Positions 21,413 to 30,837 of a stretch of DNA of 64,000 bases are shown piece by piece (the stretch's first letter is position 1; each line of letters starts with the position of its first letter). Made by a program: the position numbers and the translations under genes. This DNA is from Balanoglossus misakiensis. Its lineage: Eukaryota; Hemichordata. The stretch spans positions 13,454,001 to 13,518,000 of the forward strand of contig CM082579.2 in assembly GCA_040954595.2 (NCBI GenBank). Reading direction: 5' to 3'. The notes below the pieces were generated by a model, which was not told the origin of the DNA, searched no databases, and saw nothing but the letters and a program-made list of their open reading frames with translations.

Positions 21413-22468
21413 CTTCCCACTTCACATGCCTTATACTGCTGCTACCTTTCTTACTCGTCAGATCCAGAGATCAAACAGCTGGAGGAACATCTGGATAGGG
21501 AAGTGGCCACATATAGAGGAAGTGCCTTTGCAGAAAATACACAGCGCACATACTCTGTCCACTGGAAGTCATACATCTCCTTTTGTGTTATGATGGGTTA
21601 CCCCCCTTTGCCAGCCAGTAGTGACCTGGTTTGTCGTTACACAGCCTACTTAGCTCGCCGTCTAAAGTTCAACTCAGTGAAGCAGTATTTAAATATTATT
21701 CGTATTTTGCACTTAGAGCATGGCTTCGCCAATCCACTCCAAGACAATTGGCTGCTGACTATGCTGTTAAAGGGCATAGCCAAAGTTAAGGGAACTACAG
21801 TTGCCAGGAAGCTGCCTCTCACCCCCACATTGTTATTGGGCATTCACAGTCAGTTATGTTTTTCATCAGCCTTTGATTCTGTCTTTTGGGCAGCCTGCCT
21901 TGTGGGTTTCTTTGGGTTGCTGCGCAAATCCAATTTCTTAGTTCCTTCAGGCTCTAAGTTTGACCCAGACAAACATCTAACTAGGGCTTCCTTCCAGGTG
22001 CATGCATGGGGTCTCACCATCATTATTCAATGGACCAAAACGCTACAAACTCGGGATCGGGTTCTTCAAGTTCCTCTCCCATGGATTCGCAATCACCCAT
22101 TATGCCCTGTTTCTGCAGTCCTTAGGGCATTTCAGCATTCTAAGGGGGCGCCCCCTACAGGCCCAGCCTTTGTCATCCCTGCAGGTAATGGTAGCTTCCG
22201 CCCGCTCACTGTCCCACAGTTCATCTCAAAGCTCCGCACCCATCTTAGTCGCCTAGGGGTGCAGGTCAGTGAATATTCTTCACACAGTCTCCGTCAGGGA
22301 GGGGCATCCTGGGCAATACAGTGTGGGGTTCCCAGTGATATAATTAAGCTGATGGGGGATTGGAGGAGTGACGCATACCTTTGTTACTTGGTCCTCCCCC
22401 TCCCTTTCAAAGTTAACTCTGTTAAGCTTTGTGCCAAACAGCTTCCTTTTTCTACTTCTACATTGTAA
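21413..22468 (+). CDS. Ngaro tyrosine recombinase
   Basis: It integrates the circular DNA copy by strand exchange. The frame is the same as the preceding RNase H half and is separated from it only by TAG 21410-21412. It has SSDPEIKQLEEHLDREVATY, then a SAM-like N-terminal domain (ENTQRTYSVHWKSYISFC), and a catalytic domain with Arg in FGLLRKSN, H-x-x-R in SHSLRQGGASWA, GDW, and a Tyr in AYLCYL. All expected R-H-R-W-Y residues are visible. There is no convincing ATG near the start. It may normally be fused to RT-RNase H. Confidence 0.88.
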   Translation, partial: LPTSHALYCCYLSYSSDPEIKQLEEHLDREVATYRGSAFAENTQRTYSVHWKSYISFCVMMGYPPLPASSDLVCRYTAYLARRLKFNSVKQYLNIIRILHLEHGFANPLQDNWLLTMLLKGIAKVKGTTVARKLPLTPTLLLGIHSQLCFSSAFDSVFWAACLVGFFGLLRKSNFLVPSGSKFDPDKHLTRASFQVHAWGLTIIIQWTKTLQTRDRVLQVPLPWIRNHPLCPVSAVLRAFQHSKGAPPTGPAFVIPAGNGSFRPLTVPQFISKLRTHLSRLGVQVSEYSSHSLRQGGASWAIQCGVPSDIIKLMGDWRSDAYLCYLVLPLPFKVNSVKLCAKQLPFSTSTL

Positions 22469-22507
22469 GCAAGTTTTCTATGACTACCACTACTATATTG
22501 GGTTTTT

Positions 22508-22646
22508 GGGAGAATTTTGTAGTAAACACAGACAGACTTCAACTGTCCATTAGTATGTGTTTTTGTCAGTATTAAAGTTTCCCCCAAAGTTGTGCCCAAT
22601 TTGTGTGTCCCAGTGTGGTTTGTGTGTGAGAGCCAGTGTGCCTTAA
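22508..22646 (+). repeat. Ngaro split direct repeat B1
   Basis: It starts GGGAGAATTTTGTAGTAAAC and ends GAGAGCCAGTGTGCCTTAA. It matches B2 (22955-23093) with very few differences and abuts A2. Confidence 0.9.
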
Positions 22647-22811
22647 GGAGTAGCTCTAAGTGAGCGCTGATTAAGGCGCGGTGGGGACAGTAGGGGTCCG
22701 TGTGCCAGCCAAACATATGCTGTCTCAAGACCGCCGGAGGGAAAGTTTCCCGGGCTTGTCATTGCCACTTTTGCATTCGGCAGAGCAGCAGGCTGGACAC
22801 GGGACGCTATT
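22645..22811 (+). repeat. Ngaro split direct repeat A2
   Basis: Starts AAGGAGTAGCTCTAAGTGAG, overlapping the final AA of B1. It is the second copy of A1, with changes such as GTTTAAGGTG to GATTAAGGCG. Confidence 0.9.
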
Positions 22812-22954
22812 GACCCACCCTCCCACCACACATTCCAGGGAATTTCTGCCTGTCTTTGTTGCTTTATATTATTTATATTTATTGTATTTATTAAAAGCAT
22901 TGTTTGTATGCTTTGCATTATTTTCATAGTTCTTTTGATAGTGTAGTTTTCAGG

Positions 22955-23093
22955 GGGAGAATTTTGTAGTAAACACAGACAGACTTCAACTGTTCATTAG
23001 TATGTGTTTTTGTCAGTATTAAAGTTTTCCCCAAAGTTGTGCCCAATTTGTGTGTCCCAGTGTGGTTTGTGTGTGAGAGCCAGTGTGCCTTAA
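22955..23093 (+). repeat. Ngaro split direct repeat B2 (3' end of element)
   Basis: The second copy of B1. It ends TGTGCCTTAA directly against host sequence ACATTTCATACAACACTGCC, which continues the MED25 intron homologous to 6787 onward. Confidence 0.9.
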
Positions 23094-23529
23094 ACATTTC
23101 ATACAACACTGCCTACTAACAATAGTCATATCAATCTGACAAGGGAAAATGAAAAAACACATCTTTTCAAACTAGCTTACTGTGCGGACCAATTTCATTA
23201 AGCTCCATTGAACAGCTATATTTTCTTGAATTCTGGTTTTATAATTAATTTTGATTGATTGACATGTGTTTTACATCTAAATGCATCGCTTTGGGAACAT
23301 TTTCTCGTATGTATGAGATTATTAAATTGAACTTGTATATTTGCTGAGGGCAACTAAATGTTCAGTAAAGATGAGGAATGCTCAATGTTTGGATTGTCTT
23401 CAAAAAGATGACAACAACTCAAGTCTCAAAAACTCTTTGTTTTGAATTTTGAATTGTTTTTGTTGCATCAGTAACGACTTCACATGTGGATGCCACATTT
23501 GATTCTTAGCAAATGTTGTATTTTGACAG

Positions 23530-23678
23530 AGAGGAGTCCATTCCTCAATCATATCACCCCGCAAACGGCCTGAACTCCAAAAACTTAGCGACAAAGCGTG
23601 AAGTACAGATGGTACCTATGAAGGATTATGCGGCTGATCCACACCACATGATACTTCTCAAAGGTTATCAACTTGCTG
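23530..23678 (+). pseudogene. MED25: MED25-like exon A in the second segment
   Basis: It keeps the acceptor TTTTGACAG|AGAGG like copy 1 at 7179, and has the shared one-base frameshift before GCGTGAAGTACAG. The donor GCTG|GTAGGT is intact. Confidence 0.75.
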
Positions 23679-24207
23679 GTAGGTATCTGTTGCTATGCAA
23701 ATATTTGCTATCATACCATCCAGATTCTAAAGTTCACAGGTCAAATATATAACTTGTTTACGTGGCCATTTACAACCAATTCATCATTTTGTGGTTTGTT
23801 AAGATTTTTATTACTCTAAATTGGTACTTCCATAAAATGGTTGTAATATTTATTACACATCACGTATTGTTATGCGCTCCTGGTTGGCTAATACTAAATA
23901 TGACAGAACTTCATGACCTCTGCACACGATCTGAGGCTTAAGGAAGTTATTTTCGCGAGTGATGCAGTGTCTTCTGTTGCAGTACTTTCACAAGCCAAGC
24001 ATTTTATTCCCCATCATTTCAATGCCTGGCCAATGAATTACACATCCTCCTGAAAATTGCTGGTAGGTGAGAAATCAGTTTCCATGGTTGCATCCTGGAT
24101 GAAACACTGGTACAGGTTCAAGACAAGTTTAGTGATATTGTGTAAATCCACAGAAGAATTTCACATCAACTGTATAATCTTCTATTTTTCTCATGATTGT
24201 GTTTCAG

Positions 24208-24402
24208 AAAAATCTGTGTCAAGTGGTGATACATAAGAGGTTGCCATCGTGAAACCTAAAACCATAGCAACCACTTCAGTGTCTACAACCACTACCACAA
24301 CACAGCCACTGAAACCCGCATCAACAGTTACCATGTTTACAGCATCTACCTCCAGTATGACCTCAAATCCTCTCAAATCAACTGTTGGAAGTTCAGCTCC
24401 AG
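24208..24402 (+). pseudogene. MED25: MED25-like exon B in the second segment
   Basis: Acceptor TTGTGTTTCAG and donor CCAG|GTAAAG are intact. The same in-frame TAA as the tandem copies is present. GTTGCCATCGTGAAACC replaces the ATG seen in copies 1-3. SSTP is changed to SSAP. Confidence 0.65.
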
Positions 24403-24471
24403 GTAAAGTCTCCAGTGTTGCTTACGAGTCATTTGTCATAATTAGACCACCAAGTGAAGTGTGAGATATTG

Positions 24472-24662
24472 AACACCTATTGCCTGGCCATGAGGGCCAT
24501 AGCGGCCGTTTATTACACCCGAGGGGCTGTGAGTTACCAGAATCACATGCTATTTCTCGAGGCCGTAGGCCGAGGGAAATAGCGTATGATTCTGGTAACT
24601 CACAGCCACGAGGGTGTAATAAACGGCCGCTATGGCCCGAATATAGGCCAGGCTATAGGTGT
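24472..24662. repeat. About 190-bp palindrome
   Basis: The left arm AACACCTATTGCCTGGCC...CATAGCGGCCGTTTATTACA pairs with the right arm ...TGTAATAAACGGCCGCTATG...GGCCAGGCTATAGGTGTT. Complementarity continues through CTGTGAGTTACCAGAATCA to a centre near 24565 at GAGGCCGTAGGCC. It would extrude a long cruciform. It is at the edge of the Crypton insertion. Confidence 0.9.
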
Positions 24663-24873
24663 TTTATAATAAACCTCATGCTAACAGTTTATGTTTGCAA
24701 TATTGAACAAGTTTAATTAAATACCTTGAATACGAAATACAATAAATTCAACATGAACGGATGCTATAACCCGAATAAAACAGCTTACGGCTTATTATAA
24801 TGTAATATGCAAAATTTGGTAAGCTGACAAAGTACAACTTTTGACAGTAAATTGGCTTCGGATTCCATAAAGC

Positions 24874-26235
24874 CTAATTGTTGTGGATGTTGACGACGCA
24901 TCCATGAAAGTTATAGTTCACTACTTTCTTACTACCGCTCACTTCTTGTTGAGTAACAAAATTAACCGGCGGCGGCGGAGAAGAAGTAGTCAGTTCACTC
25001 AGAAATGACCGTTGCAAGGGCGATGCCATTATCGGAGCTAGCGACGACTGCGGCTGTTCTATTGTTTGTGCGCCTTCTATCTGTTCGTTTGTCGACGAAC
25101 TTCCTTGAATAGCACTGGAAAGTGTACGGCTCATTTCTCGCTTCTTGTCTTCACCAACTCTGCTATAACTTCTGATACTGGTCTCTGATTTGTGACCACT
25201 AACTCCCATGATATGCCGTGCCTCAAAGCCTTTGTCGTCCAGCGTTGTCACAGTGGTAGCACGCAAACAGTGGTTGGTGTACGTACGAGAACATTCAGCT
25301 TCGACAGATATTTTCTTCATTTTGTCGGCGAGCGTATTTTTACCAACTGCTATGCTGTCATACCAAACAGAGTCATCTTGACTTTTCAGTGCTGGTTTTG
25401 GTCGCTGCCAAAAAGCCTCAGAGTTTGGGTTTAGCTTTGTTAAATACAATTCAAAAGACCAAACTGGACATAGCGAGTTTTCAGGAGTCTCGTACATCCT
25501 CCCTCCTTGACTCATTTCCGCGTCGTCTATACAGCCACGGTGATTTTTCGTCAGCATATCTTTACAGAGCGACACATATTTCAGGCCCGTTGAATCACGT
25601 TGGACGACGAAGTGCGACTTCGTCATGTTACGTAGATTTTCGCGGCCGCGATTGCATAGATACATCATAATATCAACGAAAACCTTGTTTTGTAACCCGC
25701 GTGGCGTTGACTTGTCAAGTGCAGACGACAACATCATTTTTGTCATGTCATCTTTGGTAATGGGTTCTTTATGTTGCGTTGCACCCTTACCCTCGCCTTT
25801 CAGTTTTACAAGCATTGCAGTGAATACATCATTGGCAGGCTTGAAAATCTCACTGTGGATGATGTCGGTGCCGCACTGTTTCAGAAAATATCGTTGTAAG
25901 CCATATCGTATTGTTATCATTGACTTACTCGAATACAGCTGTGCGTTGTTCTGTCGAACCCCAGCGTAGAAATCCCGCAGCGTGAGACACAAATCGGCTG
26001 GCGCAGTCTTTTCCACGTCGGATATGGTAGTACCAATTTCTTCACAAAACGAAGTAAAAATCCTCGTTGCGTATTGAATTACATATTTGGTGTTACGTGA
26101 ATCCTTGTTGTCGACAAGGTGTTGCAGTTCTTGCTCCGACAAAAGGGAAAATCTTGCAATTTTCTCTTTAGGTTGGCATACGACATCTTCAGCGGTGGCC
26201 ATTGTGCTAGCAGACGACGCGACGTTGATTGACAT
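24874..26235 (-). CDS. Crypton tyrosine recombinase (DUF3504-like)
   Basis: Intact 453-aa ORF, start ATG at 26235. Cryptons are DNA transposons mobilised by a tyrosine recombinase; relatives were domesticated in vertebrate KCTD1, QRICH1 and ZMYM proteins. Residues about 30-130 form an N-terminal helical DNA-binding (SAM-like) domain. The catalytic domain has Arg in YLCNRGRENLRNM (about 196-202), H-x-x-R in NHCLRATTV (322-325), GHKS (348) and Tyr in SIRSYSR (357), so R-H-R-H-Y are all present. The C-terminal 90 residues are Ser/Pro-rich. No stop or shift occurs, making it the best-preserved transposase of the window. GC content is higher than its surroundings. Confidence 0.9.
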   Translation of the reverse strand: MSINVASSASTMATAEDVVCQPKEKIARFSLLSEQELQHLVDNKDSRNTKYVIQYATRIFTSFCEEIGTTISDVEKTAPADLCLTLRDFYAGVRQNNAQLYSSKSMITIRYGLQRYFLKQCGTDIIHSEIFKPANDVFTAMLVKLKGEGKGATQHKEPITKDDMTKMMLSSALDKSTPRGLQNKVFVDIMMYLCNRGRENLRNMTKSHFVVQRDSTGLKYVSLCKDMLTKNHRGCIDDAEMSQGGRMYETPENSLCPVWSFELYLTKLNPNSEAFWQRPKPALKSQDDSVWYDSIAVGKNTLADKMKKISVEAECSRTYTNHCLRATTVTTLDDKGFEARHIMGVSGHKSETSIRSYSRVGEDKKREMSRTLSSAIQGSSSTNEQIEGAQTIEQPQSSLAPIMASPLQRSFLSELTTSSPPPPVNFVTQQEVSGSKKVVNYNFHGCVVNIHNN

Positions 26236-26977
26236 GACCCTGTGACGTCACGTTGGTCACGTGACCGGTTTATATTTTTTCTGCTATTGCCCTATCGGTT
26301 CATAGTCGATTCTATTTTCCTATCACGTGACGGATTCTGGCGAATCACGGCACAGTATTAGCATGAGGTATATTATAAAGTAGAATATTGCCATGTTGAT
26401 CTTCACTACAATATTAGTTAAAGTTATATAGCACTCTGTGATCAACGAGTTGAAAATACAGCATGAGCTGTAGTCCCCTTCATCAGCTGTACACGTAGAA
26501 TGAACAGAGAAACAGAGAATCATGGGGTATTCAAAGTAGGAAATATGTGCAGGACCAGGTGCATCGATCAGAAATATTTCCTACAGTGGATTTTCTATCT
26601 GAGGATGGTGACTTCATGACCGCGATATTGTGCCCTTGAGCGAGGCACTTTACTTCTCATTGCTCTTGGGAGACTGGCTTTGTAGAGGTGATTTGCACCT
26701 GTTCTAGTCTTTCTACTAGACAAATTTTCTGTGTTTGCGATTGATGAATTACTGTCTAATGGGAAATTTTTGTAAACTTCGCGAGAACCAACAAATGCGA
26801 ATTAAAAAGTCATATAAAAATGTTTTTCAGGGATATTGGTGCAGTTAGTGAAATATAAGAATGCGAAATTTAATTGTAGCATAACAGCTGTCTCTATTGA
26901 TATTGCGAAAATTTCTTGTCACAGAAATTTCCCGTTTTACAGTTCATAAATAAATCAACTAGATCTTTTTACTGCAG

Positions 26978-28430
26978 ATGCCACACCAACTAATCATCTG
27001 TTACCTGGACGACCAAGTCAAATTGGAAGTCAGTCTCCACAACAACTGTCATCCTCTCAACAGAAACTGATTCAACCAAGTCAGCCCCAGATGCAGGGCC
27101 AAGGTCAAAGGTCATCAATGCCTTTTGCCCAGCCTACCAGTTTACCAAACCAACCAGTATCCACTGTCACAGCAAACAGGACTCAACAACCCAATGTGAC
27201 TGTTTCAAGTACAGTGGAACACCGATTATCCGAACCTGTTGGGCGGGTTAGATTTTGTTCGGATAATTGATTGTTCGGATAATCGATTTTGGCACGTCCG
27301 AACAAAGGAAATTGACCACACCATTGGGGCATGCATATGTTACGATGTGTCCCACATGCACATGCATTTTCCATGCACTCACAAAAAGAAGTTAATATAA
27401 ATAATAAAACACAATTCGTCTTCTTTTATATAAAAAATACATATATTAAGAGTTCAAAAGGTTAAGAAAGAAAAAAAGACGAAGTCAAAGCTGCAATGTT
27501 CTGATTCGTTCAACATCGTATGTAGCCGGTCATCGTACCAAACCATGAACGTGCGTAGGCCTTCCATGGCCACGGTAGATTTCGCTAGAGCTGGTGTCTC
27601 GTTCTCTTTATCGTCCTAATTTTTCATGCCATGAGTTTATTTCTGAGAAACAAAGTCGATGATTTCATCATACGTTAATGTTTCGAAGCTGTCATAGTTC
27701 TCGCTAGTCTCCAAATCGTCGATGTCAGTGACAATCAAACCAAGCAAAAGAAGCTCTCCGCACGAGGTCACTTCCGCAAGTGACGTCTTGGCTGTCATTC
27801 ATATCGGCGCTGCCATGGTCACCGACGGCGACCCGACACGCCTTCACTGTGTCGCGGAATGAAGTCCATGCGTTTGAAAAGCCGTGTCTTTGATGTTGAC
27901 ACCTCGGACGATCTCCGCCGTCTGCTCGCACGAGTCGAAGACGGGCGATCTCATCCAACCCATGGCTTTCATTTGTATTATCAACGACAGTGCTAAGCTT
28001 ATTTCGGCGATAAATCTACTTCACACTATCAAAAAATTGACCAAAGCCGTGCCGACGCGACAAGTGACTTTTCGTGTTTTACACTTGAGTGTGAAATCCT
28101 AGTGTCGAATGTTACGATACCCGAAAGTGTGACACTCTGTTGTCGTAAAATGATTGAAATATTCAATGATAAAGACATTTTTAACACGTCCCACCGCCCT
28201 TTACAACAGAAACAATTAGAACTGACCCAAGAAATCTGTCCGAAATGACAGTTTTCCTGCGGAAATATCACAGACCGCCGAGAAAACAGGTGCTTGGCAT
28301 GGCTAATTAAATGTTCAGGGACCGTACCCGGGACCGTACCAAAGCGTTCGGATAATCCGAAATTCGGATAATTGGTGTCCGGATAATCGGTGTTCCACTG
28401 TATCCCCATGAGACAATTTTGTCCACCCAG
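26978..28430 (+). pseudogene. MED25: Second copy of exon C, interrupted by a Tigger-like element
   Basis: Exon halves 26978-27211 and 28403-28430 match 13595-13857. The insert splits the codons at TCAAGTA|TCCCC. In addition, CAATTTTGTCC has one T fewer than the CAATTTTTGTCC of the first copy, a frameshift near the 3' end. Acceptor and donor (CAG|GTACAG) remain. Confidence 0.8.
27212..28400. mobile_element. Non-autonomous Tigger/pogo-like element
   Basis: The 1189-bp element has terminal inverted repeats CAGTGGAACACCGATTATCC and GGATAATCGGTGTTCCACTG, flanked by TA on both sides (27210-27211 and 28401-28402). The paralog at 13830 has a single TA (CAAGTATCCCC), proving the insertion and its TA duplication. 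The GATTATCCGAA subterminal motif is typical of pogo/Tigger elements. The interior has no recognisable transposase, only small open frames on either strand, so it is probably an internal deletion derivative. Confidence 0.9.
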
Positions 28431-28865
28431 GTACAGCTGTGGTCTACCTTCTACTTTTTGAGATTCAAATTAGCTGTTTCTAGTTACCCATCCTGTGAAT
28501 TGAAAGCTTTTTATGACTGTATCGCATAGCCTTGTCTTACCATTGTCTACACAGTAGACTATTTATTTTCAAAACACATTCAAAACTTCTGTTTTGGTTG
28601 CAAAAAAGCCACTCTGTAAATGGAAAGACTCTTTGGATAATGCCACAGACTCATTAATCAAATTCAAGTTTTAATGTGATTAATGTTGATAAGCCCTAAA
28701 ACCTGATCCCTTCCAAATGTGAGTATGTGTGTTGAAAATAGGACTTTGAGAGTTGTAAGCTCAACATCGATTCAAAAATTGAAGTCATGAATTAAAAAAT
28801 GTGGTTTTGAATACTGGTCTTGATAATGCTTCATATTAACTAGGTTTGTTACTCTTTTTGGACAG

Positions 28866-29049
28866 GCAACTTCACCACCAAAGATGACTTCCCAGCATGT
28901 GCCAGCTGCTGCACTGAAAGCCACAGAGGGTGTCATGCAAATGGCAAATGCTAGTCAGTTCAGTAAGATGCCACAAATTGCTGCTGTGAATTCTATCAAC
29001 TAACAGCCACAGCAGAGATGGCCAGGTACAGATTCAAAGCCACAACGAG
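28866..29049 (+). pseudogene. MED25: Second copy of exon D, with stop codon
   Basis: Matches 14259-14424 (MTSQHVPAAALKA then TEGVMQMANASQF) but AACTAACAG puts TAA at 29001-29003 in frame. It also carries an 18-base expansion near AGATTCAAAGCCACAACGAG. Splice sites look intact. Confidence 0.75.
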
Positions 29050-29710
29050 GTAGGTACAGTCAAACCTGTCTACAGTGGCCAGTCAAGGGACTTTCCTAAA
29101 CTGGCATTTATAGACAGGTGGCTTCTATAGATAGGTCAGTTAATGTGCAATGTACATGTACATGAAATGAAACAAAGTTGCCACTATAATAGAGGTGGCC
29201 ACAAACACAGATTTGACTGTCATATATGTTATGTTGCCATGGCAGTCATTTACCATTAGTTTGAATATACTTTGCCAAAACCTGAGGAAAAAATATTCAA
29301 GTTCCCCTTTTCGTATTCCCCTATCAATGGTATAATACAACAGTGTCATGGTAAAATTTTGTGACATTTTTGCTAACTGCTAAAGCCCAAGTAATATTGT
29401 TTTTTTCAGTATTTTTCAGCGAAGGAATTAACCCTAGTTTCTTGTTCTGCTATGGATAGCTTTATGAAATGTTCAGTCTTTAGCTTCTATACAAAACTTG
29501 TACATGAGTAATGGCCATTGTGAATATTAAATGAACTCAGACGAGAATTCATTTTTCAACAATAACAATGCTGATCAATATATAAAACGCCTTTGTTTGA
29601 AAACCAAACTCTGAATAAATTCTTAATGTTTTACAGAGTAGAATAAAGCTGATATCCAAAGTTAAGGTTGAAGTTATTGACGTTTTAATACTACTGTGTT
29701 TACTTATCAG

Positions 29711-29861
29711 CAGGTATGCAGTCAACGATGCGAACAGGAGTGCAGTCAACACAACCGACAGTACCTAATGTGAGCGACAGCAAAATCCACCTGTCACCAC
29801 TGGCACCAATGTTGTTCCAACTCTGATACAGCCACAAGTACATGTACAAAACCAGTCATTG
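29711..29861 (+). pseudogene. Possible MED25-like exon E (frameshifted)
   Basis: Between acceptor TTACTTATCAG and donor TTG|GTATGT. In phase 1, continuing exon D, it reads GMQSTMRTGVQSTQPTVPNV then a stop after FQL. Shifting one base at AGCAAAATCC restores a Gln/Pro/Val-rich frame, NPPVTTGTNVVPTLIQPQVH, up to the donor. The composition fits the MED25 linker. It has no counterpart in the first segment. Confidence 0.45.
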
Positions 29862-30250
29862 GTATGTTATGTTATGAGCTGAGTTGTAATACCCACCTAT
29901 CCCTTTTGCCTGGCAAGTGACAGTTTATCACTTTTCAGTATTTCAATGGAACTGTATTTGGATAATTTGTTACCTAACATGACATCAGAAGATGGCAGCT
30001 TGATGTCTTAACTGAGGACATTGGATGACCAGTAGATAAAGATTTTCTTTGATATCAATGACATCAGACGCAGTTCCGTTGGCATCAAATTTCCAGCTGA
30101 CGGGGAATTTCAGCAACGTGGTGCAAATGACGACTGTGCAGATGAATACCAAGATGCTGTTGAGGCACCATGCCTGATACATATTACCTGTCTGGTGGTT
30201 CTAAAGTATAAACACATCCGGAAAAAAATATTTTACGGGATACCAATTGC
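29862..30250. other. Gene-free stretch between the two exon arrays
   Basis: No exon, repeat arm or RNA gene is recognisable. It separates the last MED25-like exon from the first EGF unit. The intergenic border, if the two arrays are different genes, should be here. Confidence 0.4.
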
Positions 30251-30382
30251 GACAAATTATTCCCATCTTGTTATAAATCTGAGCCCAGGTGTCTTTGGTG
30301 TGAGATTCCAGTAGTCAAGAGTAGGCTTACCTTGAATAATGTAATGCTTGTAAATAATTTCTAATTTCTTCTTACCCTCCAG

Positions 30383-30501
30383 ATATGAATGTCACAGTGG
30401 TGGAAATGCGTGCCAACACTATTGTCAGAATACCCATGGTAGTTATCTCTGCGCTTGCAGACCAGGATTCTATCTGCTGGAGGATGGCTATGCATGTGGC
30501 G
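30383..30501 (+). pseudogene. EGF exon type I, unit 1 (4-nt deletion)
   Basis: Read in the EGF frame it gives YECHSGGNACQHYCQNTHGS then YLCACRPGFYLLEDGYACG, with six cysteines in EGF spacing. The intact copy at 55678 begins GATATGAATGAATGTCAC; here one ATGA is missing. That removes the DMNEC calcium-binding start and puts the phase-1 splice frame out of register with the EGF frame. Acceptor CCCTCCAG and donor GTATGT are intact. Confidence 0.85.
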
Positions 30502-30837
30502 GTATGTAACTGTGGATATTGATCTCTTCTGTGGCTACACTGTTTGGGAATTGTATATTGCTATGGTTACAATCAGCTAAACACACATCCTGTCAGTCCA
30601 TTGCACACATTTTAAAATTTGAAATCAACCGCACACTCGTACTGAACACATGTTTGTTGAAATTGTATCTCAGAATTTTTCCATTTATAATTATGCATAA
30701 TATAAACAAATTAACAAATGTGAAATTTTATCTTTGAAAATTTGTTTGCAAGGGTGAAAAAGTAATCTGTTTTTTTAAAAATCAGACAAAGTTTTGCTGA
30801 CAGGGTACACGAGTTTCAGGGGATTTTGTTAAAATGA

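Larger units (their letters stand above)
18187..23093 (+). mobile_element. Ngaro/PAT-like tyrosine-recombinase retrotransposon
   Basis: The 4.9-kb element has gag, RT-RNase H and a tyrosine recombinase, bounded by split direct repeats in the order A1, genes, B1, A2, B2. A1 is 18187-18354, B1 22508-22646, A2 22645-22811 and B2 22955-23093. This arrangement is diagnostic of Ngaro/PAT-type DIRS-order elements. The paralogous site near 6776-6786 (GCGATGTAAAACATTTC) is empty, and no target duplication is seen, as expected for recombinase-mediated integration. The coding region carries at least one frameshift and one in-frame stop, so this copy is probably inactive. Confidence 0.9.
24470..26378 (-). 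mobile_element. Crypton-type insertion with terminal palindrome
   Basis: Insertion of about 1.9 kb absent from the four paralogous units, where GTGAGATATAGTAGAATATTG is continuous. It contains a minus-strand Crypton tyrosine recombinase, a 190-bp palindrome at the left edge, and an inverted repeat pairing TTTATAATAAACCTCATGCT (from 24661) with the right edge (ending AGCATGAGGTATATTATAAA). No clear target duplication is visible. The palindrome could be part of the Crypton or a separate foldback insertion beside it. Confidence 0.75.
14722..29355 (+). repeat. Second copy of the MED25 segment (tandem segmental duplication)
   Basis: Sequence from 14722 matches that from about 4838, inside the TTAA element, starting CACACACAACTTCCACCCTG versus CACACACAACTTCAACCCTG. 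It then runs through the outer MITE, the ACTGTAAAACGG MITE, the LICNSPPY exon, one A/B unit, exons C and D and the 14433-14720 repeat. Differences: about 430 bp is missing before the LICNSPPY exon, there is one A/B unit rather than four, and about 10.4 kb of mobile DNA has been inserted. The junction near 14722 marks the tandem breakpoint. Confidence 0.85.
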
